DNA from: Eulemur rufifrons
Lineage: Eukaryota; Chordata; Mammalia; Primates; Lemuridae
Assembly: GCF_041146395.1 (NCBI RefSeq)
Contig: NC_090986.1
Span: 44,366,001-44,430,000 of the forward strand
DNA: 64,000 nucleotides
Direction: 5' to 3'
A program made the translations under genes and the position numbers. A model generated the notes under the pieces. The model did no database searches. It worked only from the letters and a program-made list of their open reading frames with translations, and was not told the DNA's origin. Of this stretch, positions 34,478 through 45,407 are shown in pieces; the first letter of the stretch is position 1; each line of letters opens with the position of its first letter.

Positions 34478-34514
<37 letters not shown>

Positions 34515-36044
34515 TTATTTCATCTTATTATGGGGGATACAGAATTTCAGGTTACATACGTTGCCCATGTACCGCCTGTCCCCCCAAGTCAAAGCTCCAG
34601 GCGTGTCCGTTCCCCAGACAGTGTGCATTGCACCCATCATGTAGGTATATATCCCTCCCCTCCCCACCCCCCCTTCCTGAGTCAGCACCTTCAAGCGTGA
34701 CCATTCCCCAAATGGTGCGCAATGCACTCATTGTGTAGGCATACACCCATCCCCTCCCCCACCCCCCACCTCAGTCTGATATCCGATTGGTGTCATTCCC
34801 AGATGTGTATTTAGGTGATGATCAGGGAAAACAATTTTCTGGTGAGTACATGTGATGCTTGTTTTTCCATTCTTGGGATACTTCACTTAATATAATGGGT
34901 TCCAGCTCTCTCCAGGAGAACCATAGAGATGTCATATCCTCATTATTCCTTATAGCTGAGTAATATTCCATGGTATACGTATACCACAGCTTACTAATCC
35001 AATCATGTATTGATGGGTATTTGGGTTGTTTCCACATCTTTGCAATTGTGAATTGTGCTGCTATAAACATTTGGGTACATGTGTCTTTGTTATAAAATGA
35101 CCTTTTTTCCTTTGGGTATATGCCCAATAATGGGATTGCTGGATCAAATGGCAGGTCCACAGGGGTTGCACTAGTTTGCAGTCCCACCAGCAGTGTATGA
35201 GTGTTCCTGTCTCTCCGCATCCACGCCAACATGTGTTGTTTTGGGATTTTTTGATAAAGGCCATTTTCACTGGGGTTAAGTGATATCTCATTGTGGTTTT
35301 GATTTGCATTTCCCTGATGATTAGGGATGTTGAGCATTTTTTCATATGTTTGTTAGCCATTCTTATATCCTCTTTTGAGAAATTTCTATTGATGTCCTTT
35401 GTCCACTTTTTGATAGGGTTGTTTGATTTTTTCTTGCTGATTTTCCTGAGTTCTAAATAGATTCTTGTTATCAGTCCTTTAGCTGATGTGTAGTATGCAA
35501 AAATTTTTTCCCATTCTGTAGGTGGTCTGTTTATTCTCATGACTGTTTCTTTGGCTGTGCAGAAGCTTTTTAATTTAATCATGTCCCATTCATTTATTTT
35601 TGTTGTTGCTGTGATTGCCTTAGGGGTCTTCTTCATAAATTCTTCGCCTAGGCCAATGTCTGTAAGAGTCTTTCCTACATTTTCTTCTAGAATTCTAATC
35701 GTTTCACACCTAAGGTTTAAGTCTGTTATCCACTGTGATTTGATTTTTGTGAGAGGTGAAAGCTGTGGGTCCTGTTTCAGTCTTCTACATGTGGCTATCC
35801 AATTCTCCCAGCACCATTTATTGAATAGGGATTCTTGTCCCCAGAGTATGTTCTTTCCTGCTTTGTCAAAAATTAGGTGTCTATATAAGGATGGTTTTAT
35901 ATTTGGATTTTCTGTTGTGTTCCACTGGTCTGTGTCCCTGCACTTGTGCCAGTACCAGGCTGTTTTAAGAACCACAGCCTTGTAATATAGTTTGAAATCT
36001 GGCAAATTAATACCTCCCATTTTGTTTTTATTGCTTAAAATTGC
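34478..36044 (-). mobile_element. Young lemur L1, 5'-truncated, antisense
   Basis: T tract (antisense poly(A)) to about 34512, 3' UTR 34513-34830, then about 1.2 kb of ORF2 C-terminal sequence. The copy begins within ORF2, after the reverse-transcriptase core. The 3' UTR has two related ~90-bp units (34589-34676 and 34680-34768), each ending in a C-rich block (G-rich on the L1 sense strand). A near-perfect 16-bp target-site duplication flanks it. It cannot move by itself. It sits inside an older sense-strand L1. Confidence 0.97.
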
Positions 36045-36056
36045 TTTAGAAAACAA
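34822..36056 (-). pseudogene. L1 ORF2 C-terminal remnant with frameshift
   Basis: From 36056 downward the frame is open for 331 codons, with [70 protein letters not shown] and [13 protein letters not shown] in ORF2 order. Just after LVQPLW a deletion of about 37 bp (near 35153, judged against the copy at 22991-23473) shifts the frame, and homology continues in the next frame with [16 protein letters not shown] through LSEVSQEWKNKHHMYSP. The start is the 5' truncation point. No intact domain set; nonfunctional. Confidence 0.95.
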
Positions 36057-36060
36057 TTTT
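36045..36060. repeat. Right target-site duplication of young L1
   Basis: TTTAGAAAACAATTTT, one mismatch to 34462-34477. Confidence 0.85.
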
Positions 36061-36330
36061 GTTATGGATAATATTTATGCCTTTTAATCCAGTAATTCCT
36101 CTTCTATTGTACAACCAGAAAAGGGTATCAAAGTATAAATTTACACACAAAAATATATCCTGTCGATGTTATTTATAATAATAATTTTATATAATGTCAG
36201 TATTCCAACAATGGGAAATAATGAATTATTTATGTTACATCCATATGATAGAATACCATCAAGCTATTAATATAGTATCTACAAAGAGATATTTATCCTA
36301 TGGCTATAATAATTATGATTATTTATGTAT
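36061..36330 (+). mobile_element. Ancient L1 segment, right part
   Basis: TTAATCCAGTAATTCCTCTT, TACATCCATATGATAGAATA and CCATCAAGCTATTAATATAG continue the sense-strand L1 begun at 34397, in the expected order. Confidence 0.8.
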
Positions 36331-36334
36331 TTAT

Positions 36335-36600
36335 TCAACTAATTTAGTAAAATTCTAATATTTACCAGACACTGGGCTAAGTATTTGTATGGAAAATGTT
36401 TACAATTTATAAGAGCAAGACATATACACAAACAAATAGGTCAACTATATTATTATACATTTTTTGATAGGAGAATGTACTAAAAACAATTGGGAAACAA
36501 AGGTAGTTATAGTGACTCTACCTGTGGTGGAGGCAGGGAGGCACTAAATAAAGCTTTATAGAGAAGGCAAAGCTTACAGTAAACCTTGAAAAAACGGTCC
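36335..36600 (-). mobile_element. L2-like 3' fragment, antisense
   Basis: TTACCAGACACTGGGCTAAG, ATAAGAGCAAGACATATACA and AGAAGGCAAAGCTTACAGTA follow the antisense L2 3' region. Decayed. Confidence 0.55.
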
Positions 36601-36759
36601 TGTAATATTCAATGAAAAGGCAAACAAAAAATCATATATAAGTCAAAATAATTATATAAGTATATAACTATATCTGTATCATGGAATTCTGAGAAATTGC
36701 TATTTTCTTCATTATAGTTTTCTGTATTTTCCATTACTTTCATAATGAGTAGGTATTGT

Positions 36760-37372
36760 TTTTCCAGCTTTATTGAGGTTTGATTGAAAAATAAAAATTG
36801 CATATGCTTAGAGTATACAATGTGATGTGTTGATATATGTATACATTGTGAAATATATTACCACAATCAAGCTAATTAACATATGTATCACTTCACATAG
36901 TTCCTGTTTTTGCATGATCTACTCTCTTAGCAAATCTCAAGTATGTAATACGATATTATTAACTATATTCCCCATGCTGTACATTAGGTCTCCAATATTT
37001 ACTCATCTTATAACTGAGGATTTGTACTCTTTGACCAATATCTTCCCTTTTTCTCCACCAGGCTCTGGTAATCACCATTCTAATCTCTGTCACTGAGCTC
37101 AAGTTTTTTGTTTTTTTTTTTTTTTAGATTCCATATATAAGTGATATCATACAGTACTTGTCTTTCTGTGTTTGACTTATTTCCCAGAATATCCTCTGGC
37201 TTTATCCATGCTGCTGCAAATGGCAGGATTTCCTTCTTTTTTAAAGGAGAATAATATTCGTGTGTATGTGTGTGTGTATGTGTCTACCACATTTCTTTAT
37301 CCATTCATATTTCAATGGACATTTGAATGGATAAAGAAAATGTGGTGTGTACGTATATAATAGGATATAGAA
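36760..37372 (-). mobile_element. Ancient L1M 3' region, antisense, left of mariner
   Basis: AGCTTTATTGAGGTTTGATT, ACATATGTATCACTTCACAT, CTCAAGTATGTAATACGATA, TTTGTACTCTTTGACCAATA, GATTCCATATATAAGTGATA and TTTATCCATGCTGCTGCAAA are L1M 3' UTR/ORF2-end landmarks in reverse order. Interrupted at 37373 by a mariner element. Includes a T-rich run (37107-37126). Confidence 0.88.
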
Positions 37373-37948
37373 GGTCTGTCTGGAGAGTATCCGGCTATTG
37401 TTACTATAACAAGAACAGTTTATGATGTAACCTGGCAGCCAAGGAGGATGGACTGGGATGCGCATGCGTGAACGATGACAACGTCACAATATGAGTCAGT
37501 GGGGCTCTAGACGCCATTGAGTGAGCATGCGTACTGTGTGGCCGTTGCATTCAAAATGACAGAGCGAGTAGAGCAATGAATCTGCATCAAATTTTGCGTT
37601 AAGCTTGAACATTCCTCCGTGGAAACTATTGGGATGATTCAGAAAGCTTTCGGGAATGATGCAATGAGTGCAGCCCAAATAAAAGTGTGGCACAAGTGCT
37701 TCACAAATGGCCAAGAATCTGTTGAAAATGATCTGCATTCTGGGAGGCCTGCAACAAGCAGAACACCTGAGAATGTTTAATGGGTACAGGTCAGGCTAAG
37801 AGACGCTGAGAGAACTGTATGAGGTCCCAAGGTGCCTTCTTCTAAGGGGACTGAAGTGTCATTGTCCTATATACAATGCTTCTTGTATCGTCTTCAATAA
37901 ATGTATCTATTTTTCATATTACGTGGCTGAATACTTTCCGGACAGACC
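37373..37948 (+). mobile_element. Internally deleted mariner transposon
   Basis: Terminal inverted repeats: left GGTCTGTCTGGAGAGTATCC; right end reads GGTCTGTCCGGAAAGTATTC on the minus strand (three mismatches in 20). From ATG at 37556 the sequence encodes an N-terminal mariner helix-turn-helix region, with VWHKCFTNGQESVENDLHSG followed by RPATSR, typical of mariner transposases. It has an in-frame TGA at codon 8 and a stop after about 73 codons. Most of the catalytic domain is absent. The last ~130 bp resemble a transposase C-terminus and 3' end. At 576 bp versus ~1.3 kb for full-length mariners, it is a non-autonomous deletion derivative. It lies inside an L1M. Confidence 0.88.
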
Positions 37949-38172
37949 ATATGTATATAAAATGGATACGTTGTTTCCATACCTTGACTATTGTAAATGT
38001 GAATAATGCTGCAGTGAACATAAAAATGGAGATATCTCTTCAAAATAATGATTTTATTTTCTTTGGACATAAACCCAGAAGTGGTACTGGTGGCTCATAT
38101 AGTATTCCTATTTTTACTTTTTTGAGAAGCCTCCATACTGTTTTCCATAATGGCTGCTCTAAGCACTGTTTT
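37949..38172 (-). mobile_element. Ancient L1M 3' region, antisense, right of mariner
   Basis: GTGAATAATGCTGCAGTGAA, ATTTTCTTTGGACATAAACC, CCAGAAGTGGTACTGG and CCTCCATACTGTTTTCCATA resume the L1M interrupted at 37373, in the right order and orientation. Confidence 0.88.
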
Positions 38173-39194
38173 TTAATTAAAAGTACTTTACGAAATAAAT
38201 ATAAAGATGTTTGTGCCAGGGGTGCTGGTTCCTGGCACTCCTAATGCTGCAAACACAAAAGGTGCCAGAGAAGTGCTTCCCTTCCAGAGGCTCTTGCTGC
38301 CCACACCGCGCTGTGTGGCATCCCAGGTGCAAAGCAGCTTTTATGTTGCCCTCGTGTCTCAAAGAGATCCATACAAAAGCATTTGCTTCTGCCAAAGATC
38401 TTTCTCTTTATGGGATTACAGGTTAATCCTTAGGTTTTGTATGGACCAAAATATGCGATGAGACACCATGGTTTCCTCTACAACGCTTATAATTTTCCTT
38501 AGATGAGGAACAAAACCACTTCTCATTCTTATTTAGTAAATACATAAGCAACAATGGCATTTCTGAAGATCTCAGGTACGTTTAAACTTCAGTTCAGGTT
38601 CAGGGTAGAAAGGCTGCTTTACAATTTGAACCATAGAAAAGATTAAAGCCAAGAATTAGACAAATTATATAGAAATGTAAAAAGGACAACCAGTAAAAAT
38701 CAATGAAGTGAAGGTGTTAAGGGACAAAAATATTCAGTCGGATAAACTAGGATCTGCTCACATCCCATATTAATTATGACAATTTTCATGGTACTAACCT
38801 TGGCTTATATATTCATTGGTTCTTGGTTGAATCCAAGTAGGCTTTGCTTCTGAGGAACAAGTGGAGACACGCACAGTGAGATTGAGCCTGGGAGTCATAA
38901 AGTGTTCTTGCCTGTGAAAGAGGACAATCAGAGGGATAATCGGCAAGGGACAGGAAGAGTGAAGGTAACAAGGAAGAACTGAAGTGTGAAGGACATTTTA
39001 ACATGTCTAAGCAAGGACCAGAAAACCTCTCTGCGTCTCTAGGCACAGGAGGGCTGAGGGAGATGACATTAAACCCCACCTCACTCTTTGTTATAATACA
39101 GTAACTGCTGACCTTATCAGCCCGGAAAATTAAATAATCATTCAAAGGGATGAGCAAGGAAACGGTGAACTTTTACTTTTAACTCATAAACTCT
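38173..39194. other. Unique-looking noncoding sequence
   Basis: GC is somewhat higher near 38215-38345, with overlapping open frames on both strands, but none resembles a known protein and they have no exon context. Confidence 0.4.
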
Positions 39195-39840
39195 CAGGTG
39201 GTCCTGGATATCTTTGCATTATTCAAATGATGTCTATTGGGACTGAGAAACTGTGATGAGCCAGACACTGCAGCCAGGGGCTAGACACACAAGTATGAAT
39301 GAGAGACAGTCTGTCGTCAGATCAGGAAGACGAATATGCAGAAAAATAATTACACTACAATGTGATAAATGCTATTGGTGATGATATTATTTATAAAGTG
39401 AATTGGGATCAGAGGAAAACAGAAAAAAACCTCCTGGGTGAAGGTAGAGGAAAATTTATACAAGAGGGGACATTTAACCTGTGTCTCAAAAGATAATTTG
39501 AAACTTACAAAGGAAGGAAGACAGCAAAGGGCCTGCCAGACAGAGAGAAGATCATAAACAACGTCACAGAAGCATGAAAAAGATGACACTTTTTATAAAA
39601 AAGAGTTTTAAGCAATTGGATCACATGTTGAGCACAGCACGGGGCATGATTGGATAGGAGCTCATTTTATGAGACAAATGTAGCTGTGTTAATTCAAACT
39701 GGAGTAGCACAGAACAAGAATAAAGAAAATTTTGTAGAGTAATCCCGCTTATGAACATAGAGGAAGCAGCTTGAAAGAGATACCAAGATATCAAACTCAG
39801 GAGTATATTAAAAAAATACAAAAAGACTAAAAGACCCTCT
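39195..39840 (-). mobile_element. Decayed L2-like sequence, antisense (weak)
   Basis: TGATGAGCCAGACACTGCAG, TACAATGTGATAAATGCTAT, GGGACATTTAACCTGTGTCT and AAAGGGCCTGCCAGACAGAG follow the order of antisense L2-type repeats, with heavy decay. Confidence 0.45.
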
Positions 39841-40246
39841 GCGGAGAAGACTTCAGAGCTGATTTTCTCTTTTTGGTTCGCAAATTCTTTTAAGTATTAT
39901 AATCGTGTCTTTAATATTTTCTTAGTGATTATAGAACATTAGATATTATCGTAATATTTCAAACATTACAAAATTACCTAAACTAAAGTAGGAAACAAAT
40001 TATCATGTCATTTCACCTGCCAGAGATAATCATGGGGGCAAGTTCACATTTTTCTTTCTATGAAAATAATCTCTATCTCTGCCTCTATATTATTGACTAT
40101 ATTTTATCTCTATATACAAAATGAGATCAGCATAGTTTATTTTTCACTTTTATAAAATTGTGGCAATTTTTTTAAATCTCTATATTTACAAAATTGTAAA
40201 AATATTTCAATAGAAAAAAATTACTTTTTTCCTTATTTTCTCTCTC
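39841..40246. other. AT-rich sequence, nothing recognised
   Basis: No repeat or coding signal recognised before the Alu T tract. Confidence 0.4.
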
Positions 40247-40552
40247 TTTTTTTTTTTTTTTTTTTTTTTTTTGAGACAGAGTCTCCCTCTGTTGCCCAGG
40301 CTAGAGTGCCATGGCATCAGCCTAGCTCACAGCAACCTCAAACTCCTGGGCTCAAGGGATCCTCCTTTCTCAGCTTCCTGAATAGCTGGGACTACAGGCA
40401 CGTACCACCATGCCCGGCTAATTTTTCTATTTTTAGTAGAGACAGGGTCTCGCTCTTGATCAGGCTGGTCTTGGACTCCTGAGCTCAAGCAATCCTTCTG
40501 CCTCAGCCTCCTAGAGTGCTAGGATTACAGGCGTAAGCCACCATGCCCGGCC
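40247..40552 (-). mobile_element. Strepsirrhine-type Alu, antisense
   Basis: A T26 tract, then TTGAGACAGAGTCTCCCTCT, ATGGCATCAGCCTAGCTCAC, GTCTCGCTCTTGATCAGGCT and the end CGTAAGCCACCATGCCCGGC with a final C. Like the copy at 9642 it has the strepsirrhine changes but no extra A/T-rich segment. Target-site duplication not clear. Confidence 0.95.
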
Positions 40553-40864
40553 AAAAAAATTTCTATAAGTAGATTTTCTGATCAAAGAAATATTGGTAGG
40601 CCATAAAAAATTGACCTTAAAAATATATATCTTACCTTCTACACATCTTGTTAATTCAGAATATTGCCAATCTTTAAAATCTTTGCTACAGACCTATAAA
40701 TATATCTTTCATTGGATTAACTTACATTTTTTGATAATTAATAAAGAAAACCATATTTTAATAACATTCATTGAATGGTTTTCATGATCTTTCATGATCT
40801 CACTCATTTTGGGGGACTAGAGTAGCTGATTTTTCTTATTAATTTACAGGAGCTTTTTATATAT

Positions 40865-41200
40865 TGTTCATTTATATTTATTGAGAGACTAATATGTTCC
40901 AGGTACTCTTCTAGGCATTTTCTAGGCATCTTCTAGGCATAGGGGCTAGGAAAGTGAAGAAAACAAACAGAGCTGCCCTCAGGGAGCTAACCTTCTTTGG
41001 AGGTGGGGTAGTAAAGAAAGAAAACATATACATATTGGAAGTACTTTATAAAAGTAAATCAGAGAAATGCGATTGTAGATGGGAGAGTAGGAAAGATCCC
41101 TCTGATGGACGTGAGATGTGAGCAGACTGAGAAGTGGGGAATGGGCCATGTGGATACACCAAGCAGGAGTATTTTAAGCAGAGGAAAGAGTACATGCAGA
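40865..41200 (-). mobile_element. L2 LINE 3' fragment, antisense
   Basis: TTTATTGAGAGACTAATATG, TTCCAGGTACTCTTCTAGGC, GCTGCCCTCAGGGAGCTAAC, GAATGGGCCATGTGGATACA and AGTATTTTAAGCAGAGGAAA are antisense L2 landmarks in order. A short tandem expansion of TTTTCTAGGCAT-type units lies at 40911-40940. Confidence 0.8.
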
Positions 41201-42144
41201 AGAGTTGTTTAGTGGTGTATTTGAACTTATATTTACTTATTAATATTATGAATTAAATAACCAGTCTTCACGTTTCTTAAGGTAGGAATTTTGTACACTT
41301 ATATGCCTCTTGCATTACACTGAGATGTATCGAAAATTTTAGGAGCATATTATTGCTAATTTTTTTATATTATGTATTTCTATTTTAAGATTTTTTTCAT
41401 AATTATTACATTAAACCTTACATATTGTATCAATTTTTTTCACAATTTAAAATGTTTCATTGCTCCATAACCTTCCTAATTAATTTGTTTTCTTCTATCT
41501 TAAAATTTTTTATCACAATACAGTTTTCATTTGGCTAGAGTACTTCCTTGAAGATTTTTTAAAATACATTTGTTAAAAATATTATTTCCCAGCATTGCTG
41601 TGCCTTTTAGATTAAAAGTTTCACATGGTCTTTCAGTGCAGAAAATACTTTTCTGTTCAAACTTTCTTTCTTTCTTAAAGTCTCATTTATTACCATGGCT
41701 TATCTTTTCTCTCATAATTTGCAATTCAATACTGTTTTACTCTACACTCTAATATGATTTCTGAAGTTGGATTTTAAGACCAGTAATTCTGATTGGGGCC
41801 ACTCCCATTCTATCATTCCCTCGCTCCTCTCAGGGATTTATTTTTGTGTTTTTGATTCTACAAAGTCATTTCTTGGTTTGTCCCCTTATGTGGCAGCCTG
41901 GATCCAATCAATAAAATTTTTAATGCCATTATCTATCCATTACTACTGAGATTGAACAGTAGACATTTCAAGTTCTCTTCTACTTCCTCCATTAAAATGT
42001 CAGTGGGAGACACTTGATCTACCTGCACAAATCAATCCCTTCTTGCAGTTTCTGACTCCTGTTACATACCCAGTGGGTCTTCATTGTATGACCATAGAAA
42101 TAATAAACACAGGCAAGCACTTGCCAGCAGAAAAATTGTAAAGC
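41201..42144. other. AT-rich sequence, nothing recognised
   Basis: No repeat I can name; possibly decayed L1 near 41570-41950, but without firm landmarks. Confidence 0.35.
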
Positions 42145-42345
42145 CCATTTGATAAGGTTGCCTGGGTTTAAATTCCAGCCCTTTACTTACTACCTGGTAA
42201 TGTATCTCTGTTTCCTCATTTGTAAAGTAAAGATAATGATAGTACTAAACTCATGGAGTCATTGTGATGATTATACAGAACATTTTGCCAGTGCTTGGTA
42301 CAGAATGAGCACCCAGATAGTGCTAACTCTAGTGATGATTAACTG
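42145..42345 (+). mobile_element. MIR SINE
   Basis: TTGCCTGGGTTTAAATTCCA, TCTCTGTTTCCTCATTTGTA, AAGTAAAGATAATGATAGTA, CTCATGGAGTCATTGTGATG and CAGTGCTTGGTACAGAATGA follow MIR end to end. Confidence 0.9.
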
Positions 42346-43439
42346 TCATTAGCAATGGTGCATCATTTATTCCCTTAGTCACTATCAGGTAGCTCACGAA
42401 AAAGGACAATTCTCTTTCCAGGAATGCTGGAGATGAATGATTTAGAAAGGTGATTTCCTCACATTGAGGTAGATTGTTGTCAGGGGAAGCGGCCTGGAGA
42501 GCTTCCTGTTCCGATGTGTTAGGTGAAATCAGCTCAGTAGCTTGGGTCCCTAGATTGATAAGAGCCCAGTGGTCAGAAGGCTTTTCCTAGGACATCGCAA
42601 GAAGGTCTTCTGCCAGCTGCGCTGATTTGGATCAATTCAGGTCAGCAGGCTGGCCCTCCTTGAGCAAGACTGACTGCTGAACAGTTACTGGTCCTAACCA
42701 TGGGCTCCAAAAATATTAACGTGGGTGTAGGTATCTTACTTAGCGCACCTGATGATGGAGTCTGTTTTCATTCTCTGATGTCCTGAGTGAGGGAGTGGCA
42801 GCAGGCGAGAGCACCGTGGCCTACCTGGATCACCTCTACGGACGCAATGAGAATGCAAAACTTGAGGCACAGCGACACCCCTACATTAGTTTCCAGTTGT
42901 GAAAGTAATTTTTTCCTTTCTGTGTAAATTTAGTAACCTCAACAGACAACTGGGAGAGGAAGGATATGTTGAAGCACGCACTTAGCTCATCTTTTTTCAT
43001 CAGAAGTGTTTTAAAAAGGAAAGGTACGTGAGCAGAGCTGTGGGCTTTAGAAAAATGGCTCTGGCAGCAACGTGGAAATTGGACTCATTTGCTTTCTCTC
43101 TTCTTCACCAGCCAGAGCCCACCAGGATTATTTTTCTGAAACCACAAATCTGTTCACACGATTTCCTTTTTTAAAACATTTCTGATTGAAGAAAAACAAA
43201 GTGCTGTCCATGGCAATAATCCTGATGCTAACTGGTGAAGTTCTAATCTATGGTAGTGGTGGGATGGTGAGAAACCTAGCACGCTGGGAAATACCTGGCC
43301 TGTATAAATAACAGGACTTGATGAGGGGTTCATTTTTTAAAAGTATGAGCCATTAATATGCATAATTAAAGTTATTAAACATCTACTATTTAGAAGCTGG
43401 TTTTAAAGAGAGGTCAAAATCAGATTAGCTGACTTGAAG
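42346..43439. other. Unique sequence, moderately GC-rich core
   Basis: The part at 42480-42900 is more GC-rich than its surroundings and holds a 42-codon open stretch ending at a TGA near 42900 with coding-like texture (includes STVAYLDHLYGRNENAK). It is not recognised as any protein family and has no obvious splice sites, so I do not call a gene. Confidence 0.35.
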
Positions 43440-43930
43440 AAACTCAAGATATAATAGGAGAATCATGGAATCAAGTAATTATAATACTAAGTGATGAGTT
43501 CATATGAGGATGTGCACATGTTATTATGGGAGCACAGTATTGAGTAATAACTCATTCTCTCTGAAGAGTCCCAGAGAAGACTTAATAAAGCAAATCATTT
43601 CGGGAATGTGCTTGAAGAATTTGTAGGAGTAAAGGAGGCAGGTGAAGAGAAAAATGGCATTCCCTTCAGTGAGAAGAGAATGTGCCCATAGAAGAAAGAA
43701 CATAACATATTCAGGGAGTTGTTTACATGCATGTGAGTACAAGGGTATGCTTTGGGGAATGTTGGAAGATCAGATGGTAAAGGCAACAAACAACGCATTA
43801 TGGAAATTGTTTAACTTGGACTTTATAGGCAAAAGAGAATAATGGAAAAGTTTTAAATACGGAACTGACATAATCTGGTAGCAGAATACAGCGTGGGTTT
43901 GAGAAAGTTAAGAAGAGAAACAGAGATCAG
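43440..43930 (-). mobile_element. Decayed L2-like sequence, antisense (weak)
   Basis: AATGGAAAAGTTTTAAATAC, GGAACTGACATAATCTGGTA and AGATCAGCTAGGAGACTTTT resemble antisense L2. The overlapping frames on both strands are not protein-like. Confidence 0.4.
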
Positions 43931-44814
43931 CTAGGAGACTTTTGTAAAAACTCAGATGATTAGTAACCAGCAGCTGAACCAAAGCAATAGGAGAAGGGAA
44001 CATTCCATCGAACGATTATAATACAATCTGAAAAATTATTCAAAGAATATTGACACACACAACACATACATCTCGGTCTTAGAGGAGCATAACTAAATTC
44101 TAATGATCTTAGGTCAACAGGAATATTGCCCCAACAAAAGGCTTTGCCAAAATACCCATGAGTTTATGATACCAAACACAATGGATCAAGTTCCTCAACC
44201 TGTGTAATAACTAAAGTTCAGTTCACTTCAAATGCCCCCCAGTTATCACTGGGAGCTCCTAAAGGATTATTTCCCACATGCTTACAAGCCAGCCTGTCAG
44301 CCTTACTCACTCAATCTGTTCTTTGGTTCTGACTCTAGTAGGTCTTTATCTGCTCCCTGCAAGACCCCACTTCTGCCCCTGCTGGGGGTGTCCCCTTGGG
44401 AGAAGGCCAGTGTTCATGCCAAAGAGACTGCCTCTGTATGCTCCCCAAACTACCAACTTTGAGAGGCAGAGGGGTGGTATATTCCTTGCAAAGGTGCCAA
44501 GAACAACCTCTTCTCTAACTCTGTCTACAATCTGTCACTTGGCCCAAAAGCTGCTCTGTTGATGTCCAAAATTTCACAAAATTTCTTAAACAATTTCATT
44601 GTTTCTGTCTTTTCTTACTTAGAATCTCGCCAAGTTTCTCATAAAAACTGTCCTGATCCTTCCACCCATAGAAGGTCAACCATAAGCTTCTAAAAATCGG
44701 ATGTGGGACATCAGATTTCTTTTATTTTTTTTTCTTCTCAGTCACAAAGCCTCTTTTAAAAAGTAAAGTAGTTTATCTGTGAAATCACTCTCTCTTTCCG
44801 AAACTTGACGTTTT
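43931..44814. other. Unique-looking noncoding sequence
   Basis: Includes a C-rich patch at 44330-44420. No repeat or exon recognised. Confidence 0.4.
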
Positions 44815-45290
44815 AAGTTATGATATATAAAACTAAGCAGCTCTGTATACATAGGAGTCCCAAGAGATATCAGTAAGGATTTATCATGTACAATGAACAG
44901 AAAACCCAAATATGAAAGCTTTAAATGATAAAAATTATTTTCTGCCCAATACCACAAAGTGTGGAGGTTGGTGGTCCAGTGCAGGGAGTGACTCAGTGAT
45001 CATTAGGGACTCAGGATTTCTCCATCAATGTCTAGACATTTGTCCTTATGCCTGTCACCTCATGATCACAAGATGAATGCTTCACTTGTCTTTGAATAAC
45101 AGACAGAAAGAGGGTGGAAAGATCAAAAAGGCTTTTCCCTGAGAAGGGCTATCTTTCTGTTCTCAAAGGGTACTCTGTCTACAAGACTCTTCCATTAGCT
45201 TCATAAGCAGTAATTGCGTCCCTCAGCTGCTCCTACAAAAGGGTAGCCAAGAAAGTTGAGGGCTTACCCTTCCAGACTCCAAAAGTTAAA
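44815..45290. mobile_element. Ancient interspersed repeat, family not resolved
   Basis: GAGTGACTCAGTGATCATTA, GACTCAGGATTTCTCCATCA and CACCTCATGATCACAAGATG match a recurrent mammalian repeat pattern that I recognise but cannot name. Confidence 0.45.
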
Positions 45291-45407
45291 AAGTCACAGG
45301 AGTAAATGGTTGAAAATAAGTGCTCAGTGGGCCTAAGTACTGCATCTATAATACTATGAAAATTCCCTTTTGGAGGGACTTGAACTTAAAGAAGACATTA
45401 CTGTATA

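Noticed and set aside
34470..34512. Long T tract as a Pol III terminator or independent repeat
   Set aside because: It is the antisense poly(A) tail of the adjacent L1, directly abutting the target-site duplication.
35539..35985. 148-codon plus-strand open frame
   Set aside because: It is the antisense of L1 ORF2 in the young L1; the minus strand carries the recognisable L1 protein text.
37876..38244. 122-codon plus-strand open frame
   Set aside because: Runs across the end of the mariner and the flanking L1M in a frame that is not a transposase frame.
38207..38461. Cluster of overlapping frames on both strands suggesting an exon
   Set aside because: Frames compete on both strands, no start context or splice pair stands out, and no protein is recognised.
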